A DNA stretch of 64,000 nt from Starkeya sp. ORNL1 (GCF_012971745.1 NZ_CP048834.1:744001-808000); one strand, 5' to 3'; positions 29,909 through 39,642 are shown, counted from the first letter of the stretch. Program-made: numbers and translations. The notes: generated from the letters alone by a model not told the origin.

Positions 29909-29934
29909 CAACGAAATCGCAAAGATCAGTTGGA

Positions 29935-32367
29935 TCAGAACTTGGTGCCGCCGCTGAAGCGGAACGCCTGGGTCTGGTCGTAGTCTTCCTTGGACAGCGC
30001 CCACGCATAGTCAAAGCGCAGCGGACCGAAGGGCGACTTCCAGATCAGACTGACGCCGACCGAGGAGCGGATCAGGTCGCTGTCGGCGACGCAGACGGCA
30101 CCCTTTGCATTCTTGGACTTGGCACCGTCTGTCTCGAACTGTGCGCAATCCTGATCGTTGGGAGCACCGACAACATCAAAAGTCGTCGGCCCCTGATAGT
30201 CCCACAGCGAACCAGCATCGGCGAACACTGCCGCTTTCAGACCGACTTCCTTGGGCAGGAAGGAAAGCGGGAACTGGATTTCCGCCGTCGTGCCCCAGTA
30301 GAGCGTACCGCCCAGTGCATCTGTTTCGTTCAGATCTCCACCGCCAGAGGCAAGGTCGCGTGGACCAATACCGTTGGGCTCAAAGCCGCGCACCAGATCC
30401 GGACCCTTGAAGAAGTTGTCCAGGATGCGCAGATCCTCGCCGCCCCAGGAGGCGATGTTGCCGGCCTGGCCGCGCAGCATGAGCACGAAGTCGCCGAACA
30501 GCGGGTAGTAGTAGCGGGAGTCGAACGTGGTGCGGATGAAGTTCACGTCGCCGCCGACGCCGGCGAAGTCCTGCTTCAATTCGAGCAGGTAGCCCATGCT
30601 GGGATCCTGATTGTTGTCCAGCATGTTGTACGACAGCGTATAGCCAACCAGCGAGGTGATCGTGGGGTCATCGATGACCTGACGGATTGCCCAGGATAGA
30701 TCCTGCTCGCTCACCTCGTCGGAGAGCGTGATCTCCTTCTGGTAAATGCTGTAGCGCAGGCCCAGCGTCAGCTCGTCGGTGAGCGGCAGGCCGAGGCGCA
30801 GCGTGCCACCGATGGTCGAGGTGTCGTACGGGCTGTAGGTGGTCGCGGTGGTCTCTTTCCAGAACAGGTCGGTACCGGCCGAGATGCGGTAATCGAGGAA
30901 ATAGGGCTCGGTGAAGCTGAAGTTCGCACCCTGGACGTTCTCACCCAGCTGACCGCCGAGAGAGACGTACTGGCCGCGACCGAGGAAGTTCTTCTCCGAG
31001 ATATTGACCTCGCCGATGAAGCCGTCGGTCGTGGAGTAGCCGCCTGAGACCGAGAACTCGCCGGTCGGCTGATCTTCAACGATCACCTGCAGGATGACGC
31101 GATCGGGCGCCGAGCCGGGCTCGTTGTTGATCTTCACGGTCTTGAAGTAGCCGAGGTTGCGCAGGCGACGCTCGGCGCGGTCGACCAGCACGCGATTATA
31201 GGCATCGCCTTCGCCAAGATCGAACTCGCGGCGGATGACCCAATCGCGGGTGCGGGTGTTACCGCTGATCTCGATGCGCTCGATATAGACACGCGGACCT
31301 TCTTCCACCGTGAAAGTGATGGAGATGGTGCGGGTCTCGAAATTACGGTCGCCGCGGGGGCGCACCTGGGCGAAGGCGTAGCCGCTCTTCGACACCTCGA
31401 CGGTGGCGTTCTCGACCGAGCGCTCCACCAGATCCGCATTGTAGATCTGGCCTTCCTGCGTGCGCAGCGCGCCGCGGATGCGGGCGGCATCGACGTCACG
31501 AATATTGGAAAGCACGTCGATCTTGCCGAAGCGGTACTGCTGGCCCTCCTCCACGACGAAGGTGAGCACGAAGCCGCCATTGGTGCGCTCGAGATCGGCG
31601 CTCACCGAGACGATGCGGAAATCGGCGTAGCCGTTCTTCAGATAGAAGCGGCGCAGCAATTCCTGGTCGGCATTGATGCGGTCGACGTCATAGACGTCGG
31701 TGCTCTTGAGGAAGGAGAGCCAGTTGGTCTCGGTGGTGGTGATCTCGTCCTTCAGCTTCCACTCGGAGAAAGCCTTGTTGCCGACGAACACGATCTTGGA
31801 GATGCCGACCTTTTCGCCTTCGGTGATCTCGAAGACGAGGTCGACGCGGCCCTGGCCGCGATCGATGGTCTTCGGATCGACGCGCACATCGTATTTGCCG
31901 GCGCGACGGTAGAGGTCGATGATGCGCTGGGTATCGGCCTGCACGGTGGAGCGGTTGAACGCCTCGCGCGCCTTGGACTGCACCTCGGCCGAGAGCTGGT
32001 CGTCCTTGATCTTCTTGTTGCCTTCGAAGGCAACGCGGTTGATCACCTCGTTCTCGGAGACCGAGACGACGAGGCGGCCGCCACGATTGCTGATGCGCAC
32101 GTCCGAGAACAGCCCGGTGGCATAGAGCCCCTTCAGCGCCTCGTCGATCTTGGCCGCATCGAGCTTCTGGCCCGGCTGGGTATTGAAATAGGACCGAATG
32201 GTCTCAGCATCGACGCGGCGATTGCCCTCGACGATGATGGAACTGGCAGTCTGTGCCTGCGCAGCGACGGGCAACGCAACGGTGCCGGCGACCCCCGCAA
32301 CGGCCGTCAGCAAACAAATGCCAACGACCGACGCCATTTTACTCACGAACCCGACACGAGCAGCCAT
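29935..32367 (-). CDS. bamA: outer membrane protein assembly factor BamA
   Basis: 810 residues from ATG 32367; a longer in-frame reading upstream has no signal sequence, and a second ATG lies ten codons inside. BamA inserts beta-barrel proteins into the outer membrane. A signal peptide ends near ALPVAAQAQ. Five POTRA domains follow (first: SSIIVEGNRRVDAETIRSYF; others begin ISKIVFVGNKAFSEWKLKDE, YRFGKIDVLSNIRDVDAARI, VYIERIEISGNTRTRDWVIR). The C-terminal half is a 16-strand barrel with FLGRGQYVSLGGQL and VRGFEPNGIGPRDL, and the chain ends in a Phe (SGGTKF) as required for barrel recognition. rseP lies upstream on the same strand, as in most Gram-negatives. Confidence 0.96.
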   Translation of the reverse strand: MAARVGFVSKMASVVGICLLTAVAGVAGTVALPVAAQAQTASSIIVEGNRRVDAETIRSYFNTQPGQKLDAAKIDEALKGLYATGLFSDVRISNRGGRLVVSVSENEVINRVAFEGNKKIKDDQLSAEVQSKAREAFNRSTVQADTQRIIDLYRRAGKYDVRVDPKTIDRGQGRVDLVFEITEGEKVGISKIVFVGNKAFSEWKLKDEITTTETNWLSFLKSTDVYDVDRINADQELLRRFYLKNGYADFRIVSVSADLERTNGGFVLTFVVEEGQQYRFGKIDVLSNIRDVDAARIRGALRTQEGQIYNADLVERSVENATVEVSKSGYAFAQVRPRGDRNFETRTISITFTVEEGPRVYIERIEISGNTRTRDWVIRREFDLGEGDAYNRVLVDRAERRLRNLGYFKTVKINNEPGSAPDRVILQVIVEDQPTGEFSVSGGYSTTDGFIGEVNISEKNFLGRGQYVSLGGQLGENVQGANFSFTEPYFLDYRISAGTDLFWKETTATTYSPYDTSTIGGTLRLGLPLTDELTLGLRYSIYQKEITLSDEVSEQDLSWAIRQVIDDPTITSLVGYTLSYNMLDNNQDPSMGYLLELKQDFAGVGGDVNFIRTTFDSRYYYPLFGDFVLMLRGQAGNIASWGGEDLRILDNFFKGPDLVRGFEPNGIGPRDLASGGGDLNETDALGGTLYWGTTAEIQFPLSFLPKEVGLKAAVFADAGSLWDYQGPTTFDVVGAPNDQDCAQFETDGAKSKNAKGAVCVADSDLIRSSVGVSLIWKSPFGPLRFDYAWALSKEDYDQTQAFRFSGGTKF

Positions 32368-32550
32368 GTGGTGCGCAACCTTACCGTTGTTCTGATGACC
32401 GCCGCCGCCCGCTGACCCGGTCGGAGACAGACTCTCACCCTGCGGATTCGCTTGTACAGGCTTTTCCCCCACCTGCAAATGAACCCGCACCCCCGAAATA
32501 CCCTTTTCCAGGCAGGCGTGGCACCGCGGCAACGCCTGCCCGGACGAGGG

Positions 32551-33711
32551 TCAAGATTTTGATATATTGACAATATTGAGGATGTCGTTCCACGTCGCGA
32601 ACAGCATCAGCATCAGCACCAGAGCAAGGCCGATACGGAAGCCGAGCTCCTGGGCGCGCTCGCTCAAAGGGCGGCCGCGCAGCGCCTCGATGGCGTAAAA
32701 CATCAGATGTCCACCATCAAGCAGCGGAACCGGAAACAGGTTCAGAAGCCCGATCGACACCGAGAGCACTGCCGCGAGCTGCATCAGCGGTGCGAAGCCG
32801 AAGCTGGCCACCTGCCCCGATACCTGCGCGATGCGGATCGGCCCGCCGAGCTGATCCGCCGATTCCCGCCCGGTCACCACGCCGCCGATGTAGCTGAAGG
32901 TGCGATCGATCACGAACCACACCTCCTTGGTCGCGGCGCCGACCGCCTCGATCGGCCCGTAGCGCTGCGTCGTGATGCCGCCTTCGGCCGAACGCGCGAC
33001 GCCGAGTTGGCCGATGCGGTGCACGTTGCCGAAGGAATCGGTGATCTCCTTGAGGTCCGGCGTCGCCTGCAGCGTCACCTCATGGCCGTCACGCTCGACC
33101 ACGAAGGCCAAAGCCTGCCCAGCCGCGGTGCTGACGATCCGCTGCATGTCGCCGAAGGATTCGATGGGGCTGCCGTCGATCGACAGAATCAGGTCGCCGG
33201 CCTTGAATCCGGCGCGCTCGGCGGCGCTTGCCGCCTGCACCGAATCGACCCGCGGCGTGGCGATCTGCTTGCCGGTCGTCATGAACAGGCCGGCAAAAAT
33301 AGCGATCGCCAGGATGAAATTGGCGATCGGCCCGGCGGCGACGATGGCGGCGCGGGCGCCGACCGACTTGTGGAAGAAGCTCCCCTCGCGCTCCGTAGCG
33401 CTCATGCGATTGATCGCGACGAGGTCGGGCGCGCTCGCGGCGTTCTCGTCGCCGAGGAATTTCACATAGCCGCCCAACGGGATAGCCGCGAGCCGCCAGC
33501 GCGTGCCGTGGCGATCGTTGAAGCCGGCGATCTCCGGCCCGAAGCCGAGCGAGAAGGCGACGACCTTCACGCCGGCGCGACGGGCGACCCAGAAATGGCC
33601 GAGTTCATGGAAGAACACGACGATCGTCAGCACGAACAGGAACGGGATGAGGTATCCGAGGAGCCAACCGGCCCCGCCACCCAGCGAGGTAAGAATTTCC
33701 ATGAGCTCCAC
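32551..33711 (-). CDS. rseP: site-2 intramembrane metalloprotease RseP
   Basis: 386 residues. The zinc-binding HELGH lies in the first membrane helix (TIVVFFHELGHFWVARRAGV) and the third ligand in LLDGGHLMFYAIEAL. One PDZ domain lies between (AERAGFKAGDLILSIDGSPI), shorter than the two-PDZ E. coli enzyme, as usual in alphaproteobacteria. RseP cleaves membrane-bound anti-sigma factors and signal-peptide remnants. The start is MELMEILTSLGGGAGWLLGY or the internal ATG three codons later. It follows cdsA by 136 bases and is followed by bamA; dxr, often present between cdsA and rseP, is absent. Confidence 0.96.
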   Translation of the reverse strand: MELMEILTSLGGGAGWLLGYLIPFLFVLTIVVFFHELGHFWVARRAGVKVVAFSLGFGPEIAGFNDRHGTRWRLAAIPLGGYVKFLGDENAASAPDLVAINRMSATEREGSFFHKSVGARAAIVAAGPIANFILAIAIFAGLFMTTGKQIATPRVDSVQAASAAERAGFKAGDLILSIDGSPIESFGDMQRIVSTAAGQALAFVVERDGHEVTLQATPDLKEITDSFGNVHRIGQLGVARSAEGGITTQRYGPIEAVGAATKEVWFVIDRTFSYIGGVVTGRESADQLGGPIRIAQVSGQVASFGFAPLMQLAAVLSVSIGLLNLFPVPLLDGGHLMFYAIEALRGRPLSERAQELGFRIGLALVLMLMLFATWNDILNIVNISKS

Positions 33712-33847
33712 CTATCAAAGCGTCCGGCAGATTCCGTAGCAGCTTGCACATAGGATGCCTTTGCGGCGATCTTGAGCAAGGGAAACGGGACAATTTGCCT
33801 AATATCCGAGTTAATGTTTTCGCATCAACCGCTTGCCGTCCCTCGCC

Positions 33848-34663
33848 TCACCACAGCATGAGCCCGACGGCCGGCGCCGCCGGATTGCGCAGCAGGCCGA
33901 CAAGAAGCGCGAGCACCGCGGCGGCGACGAAACCGTCCAGCCGGTCCATCAGCCCGCCATGGCCGGGAATCAGAGCGCTTGAATCCTTGACCCCGAAGCG
34001 GCGCTTCATCGCCGATTCATAGAGATCCCCGCCTTGGCTCGCGATGCTGGCGGCGAGGCTTGCACAGATCAGGCCGGGCGCCGCCGGAATGTCGAACAGC
34101 CGGGCTGCGGCAATGCCCGCGAGCGTGCCGAGCAATGCTCCGCCAATGGCTCCGGACCAGGTCTTCTTCGGGCTGACCCGCGGCCAGAGCTTCGGTCCAC
34201 CGAGCAGCCGCCCGCAAAAATAGGCAGCGATGTCGGTGGTCCAGACCACGGCGAACAGCCAGAGGATGCTCGCCGCACCGACCATGGGATCGATGCGCAG
34301 CAGCAGCGTCGGCACCAGCACGGCGCCGGCATAGGCGAGGCCGGCGGCCGCCCAGCCGCGCGGCTCGCCGGCAAGAGCGAGCGCCACAATGCCGAGCGCG
34401 ACAACGATGAAGACGCTCAGGGCCGGGGCCAGCATCACCGCGACTGCGGCGGTCGCGAGCGAGATGGCACCGAGCCCGAGCACGATCGCCTTGGGTTGCA
34501 GGGCGGTCATCATCCCCCATTCCCACAGCACCAGCACGGATGCCAGCAGCAGCACTGCAGCGAAGGGCCAGCCGCCCCACCAGGCCGCCAGCAGCATCAG
34601 CGGGCCGAGCAGCAGTGCGGAAGCGAGGCGCGGCAGGAAATCGGCGCCGAGGGATGTTCCCAT
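33848..34663 (-). CDS. cdsA: phosphatidate cytidylyltransferase
   Basis: 271 residues, integral membrane enzyme with about seven helices. It makes CDP-diacylglycerol from phosphatidate and CTP, the entry to phospholipid synthesis. The cytidylyltransferase signature is seen as VSPKKTWSGAIGGALLGTLA together with the C-terminal IPGHGGLMDRLDGFVAAAVL. A metal-binding Asp lies in VWTTDIAAYFCGRLLGGPKL. The start codon overlaps the uppS stop by one base (TGATG), indicating translational coupling. The 136 bases between it and rseP contain no gene. Confidence 0.96.
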   Translation of the reverse strand: MGTSLGADFLPRLASALLLGPLMLLAAWWGGWPFAAVLLLASVLVLWEWGMMTALQPKAIVLGLGAISLATAAVAVMLAPALSVFIVVALGIVALALAGEPRGWAAAGLAYAGAVLVPTLLLRIDPMVGAASILWLFAVVWTTDIAAYFCGRLLGGPKLWPRVSPKKTWSGAIGGALLGTLAGIAAARLFDIPAAPGLICASLAASIASQGGDLYESAMKRRFGVKDSSALIPGHGGLMDRLDGFVAAAVLALLVGLLRNPAAPAVGLMLW

Positions 34664-35442
34664 CAGGGCGTCGCCGCCCCGATCCCGCCAAAGCGCCGAT
34701 CACGGCGCCGATATTCCGCGAGCGCCTGTTCCAGCACACCGCGGTCGAAGTCCGGCCAGAGCACCGGTGTGAACACCAGCTCGGCATAGGCCGCCTGCCA
34801 GAGCAGGAAATTCGACAGGCGCTGCTCGCCGCTGGTGCGGATCACGAGATCGAGCGGCGGCAGGCCGACGGTATCGAGTTCCTGGGCGAGCCGATCCGTC
34901 GTGATGTCGGCGGCGCTCAGCCGGCCTGCCTCGACCTCGGCGGCAAGGCGCTGCGCGGCGCGGGTGATCTCGCTGCGGCTGCCATAATTGAAGGCGACCG
35001 CGAGCGTCAGCCCGGTATTGGCCTGCGTCACCTGTTCCGCCTCGTCGAGCAAGGCGGAGACTTCGCCGTCGTGGGGATGGCGCTCGCCGATGATGCGGAT
35101 GCGCACATTCTTGGCATGGAGGGTGGCGAGGTCGTTGCGGATGAAGCGCTTCATCAGCCCCATCAGATCCGCGATCTCGGCGGCCGGACGCGACCAGTTC
35201 TCGCTCGAGAAGCTGTAGATGGTCAGCGCCTCGATGCCGAGCTCGCCCGCCGCCTCGACGGTGCGCCGCACCGCCTCGACGCCGCGACGATGCCCTTCGA
35301 AGCGCGGCAGGCCGCGCGACTTAGCCCAGCGGCCATTGCCATCCATGATGATGGCGACGTGGCGCGGCACGGCGGCGGCAGCCACGTCCGCGGCGGCCCC
35401 GTTCTCCATGCCCTTCGGCATCTCGCGATTCGGCACGTTCAT
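34663..35442 (-). CDS. uppS: undecaprenyl diphosphate synthase (cis-prenyltransferase)
   Basis: 259 residues from ATG 35442; upstream in-frame codons have no conserved content. It extends farnesyl diphosphate with isopentenyl units to the C55 carrier used for peptidoglycan, lipopolysaccharide and exopolysaccharide. The diphosphate-binding Asp is in [20 protein letters not shown] near residue 35. [27 protein letters not shown] and the C-terminal [20 protein letters not shown] are all conserved. The gene is the first of the coupled uppS-cdsA pair. Upstream, 272 bases of repeat-rich DNA separate it from frr. Confidence 0.97.
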   Translation of the reverse strand: MNVPNREMPKGMENGAAADVAAAAVPRHVAIIMDGNGRWAKSRGLPRFEGHRRGVEAVRRTVEAAGELGIEALTIYSFSSENWSRPAAEIADLMGLMKRFIRNDLATLHAKNVRIRIIGERHPHDGEVSALLDEAEQVTQANTGLTLAVAFNYGSRSEITRAAQRLAAEVEAGRLSAADITTDRLAQELDTVGLPPLDLVIRTSGEQRLSNFLLWQAAYAELVFTPVLWPDFDRGVLEQALAEYRRRDRRFGGIGAATP

Positions 35443-35603
35443 CGCCGGTCCCCGCACCCGGCCGACGCAAGGCCGGCCGCCCGCCATCTTCGGAGCGCAT
35501 TCCGTTCGGATGAAGGCATCCAAACGATCAGGCGCTCCCGATCTCGAAATGCTGGCGCTGCTCTGCTCGCAAAAGTCATGCAACTTCCGCGAAGCATGCG
35601 CCA

Positions 35604-35651
35604 GAGCATGTTCCGCAAAAGTTGGACGACCTTTGCGATGAGAACATGCTC
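35604..35651. repeat. hairpin repeat (GAGCATGTTC...GAACATGCTC), with a degenerate copy beside it
   Basis: GAGCATGTTC pairs with GAACATGCTC, and inside them CGCAAAAG pairs with CTTTGCG. It is the same family as 4788-4836. Just before it (35564-35600) GCTCGCAAAAGTCATGCAAC followed by TTCCGCGAAGCATGC looks like a decayed copy. Confidence 0.75.
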
Positions 35652-35666
35652 CAGCGTATTGAATCT

Positions 35667-35716
35667 AGAGCGCTATCTTGTCGCTCGGATGATTCCATCC
35701 GAGCGGATAGCGCTCT
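35667..35716. repeat. long hairpin at the frr stop codon
   Basis: AGAGCGCTATC and GATAGCGCTCT enclose the second pair CGCTCGGATG and CATCCGAGCG. The frr stop codon (TAG on the minus strand) lies in the arm, so the structure begins exactly at the end of the gene and probably ends or protects the transcript. Confidence 0.75.
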
Positions 35717-36278
35717 AAACGGCGAGGATTTCCTTTTCCTTGCCGCTCAGCACCTGGTCGATCTCGCTGATCGACTGATCGGTGGTCTTCTGCACCTGAT
35801 CGGCCAGGCGATCGAGTTCGTCCGAGCTGACCGCGCCGTCCTTCTCGGCCTTCTTGATGAGGTCGAGCCCGTCGCGACGCACATGGCGCACCGCGACGCG
35901 CGCAGCCTCGGCATATTTGTGCGCGACCTTGACCAGTTCCTGACGGCGCTCCTGCGTCAGTTCAGGAATTCGTACGCGCAGTACCTGGCCTTCCGTCTGC
36001 GGATTGAGGCCGAGGTTGGAATCGCGGATTGCCTTCTCGACAGCCGAGACCATGCCGCGGTCCCATACCTGCACCGAGAGCATGCGCGGCTCCGGGACGT
36101 TCACCGAAGCGACCTGGTTCAGCGGCATGTGCGAGCCGTAGGCATCCACCTGGATCGGCTCCAGCAGGCTCGCCGAAGCGCGCCCGGTGCGCAGCCCGCC
36201 GAGTTCGTGCTTGAGGACGCCGATCGCGCCCTGCATGCGGCGCTTGAGGTCGCTTACGTCGATCGGTTCATTGGCCAT
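35715..36278 (-). CDS. frr: ribosome recycling factor
   Basis: 187 residues from ATG 36278 ([20 protein letters not shown]), seven codons inside a longer reading frame. With EF-G it splits post-termination ribosomes. The conserved helix-bundle pieces are [40 protein letters not shown] and [20 protein letters not shown]. The C-terminal signature includes [20 protein letters not shown] and the RHVRRDGLD stretch. The stop codon is embedded in a 50-base hairpin. Position after pyrH is standard. Confidence 0.97.
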   Translation of the reverse strand: MANEPIDVSDLKRRMQGAIGVLKHELGGLRTGRASASLLEPIQVDAYGSHMPLNQVASVNVPEPRMLSVQVWDRGMVSAVEKAIRDSNLGLNPQTEGQVLRVRIPELTQERRQELVKVAHKYAEAARVAVRHVRRDGLDLIKKAEKDGAVSSDELDRLADQVQKTTDQSISEIDQVLSGKEKEILAV

Positions 36279-36398
36279 TCTGGACCTCTTATCGTGCATT
36301 ACCCGGCCATAGCCGGAATCCGGAAGCGCAGCATGGCTGCCGGGAACCGCGCTATATCCGATGGTTTAGGCCCGCTATGCAAGGGTGCATGACGGTGT

Positions 36399-37127
36399 TC
36401 AGGGAGCGACCGTGGTGGCCCTGCCCTCCCCGCGAATGGCGGCGGCAATGGCGCCGGGCTCGCGGATCGAGAACACGATGATGGGGAGCTTGGCTTCGCG
36501 CGCGAGGGCAAAGGCAGCGGCATCCATAACTTTCAGGTCCTTGGCGAGGGCCTCGTCATGGGTCAGCCGCTCATAGCGCGTGGCAGTGGGATCGCGCTTG
36601 GGATCGGCGGTATAAACGCCGTCGACATTGGTCGCCTTCATCACCGCATTGCAGCTCAGTTCCGCTGCGCGCAGCACGGCGCCGGTATCGGTGGTGAAAT
36701 ACGGGTTGCCGGTACCGCCGGCCAGCAGCACGACGCGCCCGCGCGCGAGATGCCGCGCCGCCGGCTGGCGCGCATAGGGCTCGCAAATGGTCGGCATGGG
36801 AATGGCGGAGAGCGTGCGCGCCGGCGAACCCGCCGCCTCGACCGCCTTCTCCAGTGCCAACGCGTTCATCACGGTCGCCAACATGCCCATATGGTCGGCA
36901 GTGGCGCGGTCGAGCCCCTCGCCGGCGACGCTGGCGCCGCGCAAAATGTTGCCGCCGCCGACCACCACGGCGATCTCCGCCCCGGTGCGGCGGGCCTCGA
37001 CGAGGTCACGGGCAATGTGCTCGATGGTCGGCCAATGCAGGCCGAATGCCTCGGTACCCATCAGCGCTTCGCCCGATACCTTCACGAGCACGCGCTTATA
37101 GAGGGGTCTGCCCGCTTCCGCTGACAT
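36399..37127 (-). CDS. pyrH: UMP kinase
   Basis: 242 residues from ATG 37127 ([20 protein letters not shown]). The hexameric bacterial enzyme phosphorylates UMP to UDP. It belongs to the amino-acid kinase fold: [12 protein letters not shown] at the N-terminus, [20 protein letters not shown] (ATP/UMP site), [40 protein letters not shown] and [20 protein letters not shown]. It sits between tsf and frr as in most bacteria. A short AGAGCATC hairpin repeat (37161-37192) lies just upstream. Confidence 0.97.
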   Translation of the reverse strand: MSAEAGRPLYKRVLVKVSGEALMGTEAFGLHWPTIEHIARDLVEARRTGAEIAVVVGGGNILRGASVAGEGLDRATADHMGMLATVMNALALEKAVEAAGSPARTLSAIPMPTICEPYARQPAARHLARGRVVLLAGGTGNPYFTTDTGAVLRAAELSCNAVMKATNVDGVYTADPKRDPTATRYERLTHDEALAKDLKVMDAAAFALAREAKLPIIVFSIREPGAIAAAIRGEGRATTVAP

Positions 37128-37160
37128 CACGCTGGCCTCTCGCTTTGTTGCGCCGGGACT

Positions 37161-37192
37161 AGAGCATCGGACGGATGCTGACAAGATGCTCT
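37161..37192. repeat. short hairpin repeat upstream of pyrH
   Basis: AGAGCATC and GATGCTCT are perfect inverted arms separated by 16 bases that contain another GGATGC piece. The outer AGAGCAT sequence resembles the ends of the repeats at 35604 and 35667. Confidence 0.5.
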
Positions 37193-37283
37193 AATACTTT
37201 GAAATCAAGCACGTTTTCTGCGTTTGAATGACCGGACTGAATGCGGCTTGATCCAGGTCCGATCCATATTCGCAGGCACAATA

Positions 37284-37322
37284 AAGCACGCCGCACCACC
37301 CGCGAGGGGGCACGGCGTGCTT
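37284..37322 (-). terminator. Rho-independent terminator after tsf
   Basis: On the minus strand AAGCACGCCG pairs with CGGCGTGCTT, with an inner CCCCC/GGGTGG helix and loop TCGC; TTTATTG follows. It begins 20 bases beyond the tsf stop and separates tsf from pyrH. Confidence 0.85.
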
Positions 37323-37342
37323 ATCCACGTGTCAGATCCGAA

Positions 37343-38266
37343 TCAGACGCCAGCAGCAGCCGCGACTTCGGCGGCGAAGTCGCTCTCGGCCTTCTCCACG
37401 CCTTCGCCGAGCGCGAAGCGCGCAAAGGCGACGAGCTTGATCGGCGCGCCGACCTTGCCCTCGCTCTCCTTCACCGCCTGGGCGACGGTCTTGGAGGCAT
37501 CGTGGACGAAGGGCTGCTCGAGCAGCGTGACTTCCTTGAAGTAGGTCTTCAGGCCGCTCTCGACGATCTTCTCGACCACATTGTCCGGCTTGCCGGAGGC
37601 CTTGGCCTTGTCGGCGAGGACGGCGCGCTCACGCGCGATCACGTCCGCGTCGATGCCGGCAGCGTCAAGCGCCTGCGGGCTGGCGGCGGCGACGTGCATG
37701 GCGATCTGGCGACCGAGTGCGGCGAGTTCATCCGTCTTGCCGGTCGATTCAAGCGCGACCAGCACGCCGATCTTGCCGAGCCCCTCGCCCACCGAGCCGT
37801 GCACATAGGTGCCGATGACGCCGGCCGAGACTTCGAGCCTCTTCGAGCGGCGCAGATTCATGTGCTCGCCAATGGTGGCGACAGCGTTGTTGACCGCCTC
37901 AGCGACCGTGCCGCCAGCCGGATAGGAAGCGGCCTTCACCGCCTCGACGTCATCGGCCGCACCGAGAGCGACCTTGGCGATGTCGCGCACCAGCGCCTGG
38001 AACTGGTCGTTGCGGGCAACGAAGTCGGTCTCGGAATTCACCTCGACGACGACGCCGGAGGTGCCGGAGACGGCAAGGCCGATCAGGCCCTCGGCAGCGA
38101 CGCGGCCGGCCTTCTTGGCGGCCTTGGCGAGGCCCTTCTTGCGCAGCCAGTCGATGGCGGCCTCGATGTCGCCCTCGACCTCGTTCAGCGCGTTCTTGCA
38201 GTCCATCATGCCCGCGCCGGTCTTCTCGCGCAGCTCCTTCACCATGCCCGCGGTGATGTTGGCCAT
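37343..38266 (-). CDS. tsf: elongation factor Ts
   Basis: 307 residues from ATG 38266 ([20 protein letters not shown]). It exchanges GDP for GTP on EF-Tu. Signatures are [14 protein letters not shown] in the N-terminal UBA-like domain, [18 protein letters not shown], and [20 protein letters not shown] in the core, the motif that contacts the EF-Tu nucleotide site. The C-terminal coiled-coil and final module are complete. It follows rpsB by 169 bases that carry a strong GC hairpin and a perfect AT-containing palindrome. Confidence 0.98.
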   Translation of the reverse strand: MANITAGMVKELREKTGAGMMDCKNALNEVEGDIEAAIDWLRKKGLAKAAKKAGRVAAEGLIGLAVSGTSGVVVEVNSETDFVARNDQFQALVRDIAKVALGAADDVEAVKAASYPAGGTVAEAVNNAVATIGEHMNLRRSKRLEVSAGVIGTYVHGSVGEGLGKIGVLVALESTGKTDELAALGRQIAMHVAAASPQALDAAGIDADVIARERAVLADKAKASGKPDNVVEKIVESGLKTYFKEVTLLEQPFVHDASKTVAQAVKESEGKVGAPIKLVAFARFALGEGVEKAESDFAAEVAAAAGV

Positions 38267-38302
38267 GTCACTTCCTCGCACGAATTAATGTGTCATTCGA
38301 AA

Positions 38303-38338
38303 GCACGGCCGGCCGGAGGGTTCCGGGCCGGCCGTGCC
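38303..38338 (-). terminator. GC-rich hairpin between rpsB and tsf
   Basis: GCACGGCCGGCC and GGCCGGCCGTGC form a 12-bp perfect stem around about 12 bases. On the minus strand it is followed by TTTCG only, so it is better read as an attenuator or processing site lowering tsf relative to rpsB than as a full terminator. Confidence 0.7.
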
Positions 38339-38365
38339 TAGTGTTACGTAGGGCTAGATCACGCT

Positions 38366-38390
38366 AAATTGGATCTGGTCGATCCAATTT
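38366..38390. repeat. perfect palindrome downstream of rpsB
   Basis: AAATTGGATC, a five-base spacer TGGTC, and GATCCAATTT. Together with GATCACGCT just before, it resembles rhizobial intergenic repeats. It lies 45 bases after the rpsB stop. Confidence 0.65.
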
Positions 38391-38435
38391 CAAGTAACGC
38401 GCTCCAAGCCCCCTGCCGCCTGAAGTCCGAGCCGG

Positions 38436-39437
38436 TCACTCGACTTCGGCGGTGAGTTCCTTCGCCTGGGCGATCCAGCCATCGACGCGGCCGGGCAAGC
38501 CCACTTCTTCGCCGATGCGGTGCGCATCCTGCGGATCGAGCGAGGCGATCTGCGAGAAGTGGAAGATGCCGAGATCGGTCAGCTTCTTCTCGATCGCCGG
38601 CGACACGCCGGTGAGCTTCTTCAGGTCGTCGGCAATGCCGCGCGGGCCGGAGAGCGGCTCGAAGCCGTGCCACTGCGGCTCGCCGGAAGGAAGATCCTCC
38701 ATCAGCGGGGCTTCCGCGGCGCCGAGGTCGACGCCGATGTCGCCCTGGGCGCGGCCGATACCGTCAATGGCGGCACGGGCGACGAGGTCGCAATAGAGGT
38801 TGATCGCGCGGCCGGCGTCGTCATTGCCGGGAACCGGGAAGGCGATGCCGTCCGGATCGCAATTGGTGTCGAGGATGGCCGCGACCGGGATGCCGAGGCG
38901 GCGGGCCTCGGCGACGGCGAGGTCTTCCTTATTGGTGTCGATCACGAACAACAGGTCCGGCAGGCCGCCCATGTCGCGAATGCCGCCAAGCGCGCGGTCG
39001 AGCTTCTCGCGCTCGCGCTGGAGCGTCAGGCGCTCCTTCTTGGTGTAGCCGACGCCTTCACCGGCCGCGAGCACTTCCTCGAGCTTCTTCAGCCGGGCGA
39101 TGGAGTGCGAAATGGTCTTCCAGTTGGTCAGCATGCCGCCGAGCCAACGGGAATTCACATAATACTGCGCCGAGCGCTTGGCCGCGTCGGCGACCGCATC
39201 GGCCGCCTGGCGCTTGGTGCCGACGAACAGCACGCGGCCGCCGCGGGCCACGGTGTCGGACACCGCCTGCAGCGCACGGTGCAGCGAGGGCACCGTCTGG
39301 GCGAGGTCGATGATGTGGATGTTGTTGCGGGTGCCGAAGATGAAGGGAGCCATCTTCGGGTTCCAGCGGTGGGCCTGATGGCCGAAGTGCACGCCAGCTT
39401 CCAAAAGCTGACGCATGCTGTAATCAGGGAGTGCCAT
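38436..39437 (-). CDS. rpsB: 30S ribosomal protein S2 with C-terminal extension
   Basis: 333 residues from ATG 39437 ([20 protein letters not shown]); E. coli S2 has 241. The S2 core shows [74 protein letters not shown] and [19 protein letters not shown]. From about residue 255 there is an extra acidic linker and a helix-hairpin-helix-like module ([20 protein letters not shown], then [20 protein letters not shown]), a known feature of S2 in many Hyphomicrobiales. The function of that extension is not established; nucleic-acid contact is inference. First gene of rpsB-tsf. Confidence 0.96.
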   Translation of the reverse strand: MALPDYSMRQLLEAGVHFGHQAHRWNPKMAPFIFGTRNNIHIIDLAQTVPSLHRALQAVSDTVARGGRVLFVGTKRQAADAVADAAKRSAQYYVNSRWLGGMLTNWKTISHSIARLKKLEEVLAAGEGVGYTKKERLTLQREREKLDRALGGIRDMGGLPDLLFVIDTNKEDLAVAEARRLGIPVAAILDTNCDPDGIAFPVPGNDDAGRAINLYCDLVARAAIDGIGRAQGDIGVDLGAAEAPLMEDLPSGEPQWHGFEPLSGPRGIADDLKKLTGVSPAIEKKLTDLGIFHFSQIASLDPQDAHRIGEEVGLPGRVDGWIAQAKELTAEVE

Positions 39438-39614
39438 TGTCGTCTCTCTTCCGGTTGAGCCTCCGCGGACGAACGCCGGACCGAGGAATTTCGGTCGCGG
39501 CACCGGAACGGCCGTATGGTGCACCTGATTTAAGACGCTGCTTCAGCCCGAAGGGCTTGGTCCAGCCATAGGTCAGGGACACCCGGCCGCAGTCCGCGTG
39601 CGGGATGGCGCGGC

Positions 39615-39642
39615 TTATAAGCGAGGAGTCGCCTTGGTGCAA
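39615..39642 (-). promoter_or_regulatory. rpsB: candidate sigma-70 promoter of rpsB-tsf
   Basis: On the minus strand TTGCAC and TTATAA are separated by 16 bases (CAAGGCGACTCCTCGC). Both hexamers are close to consensus, and a ribosomal protein gene 170 bases downstream would need a strong promoter. Confidence 0.6.
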
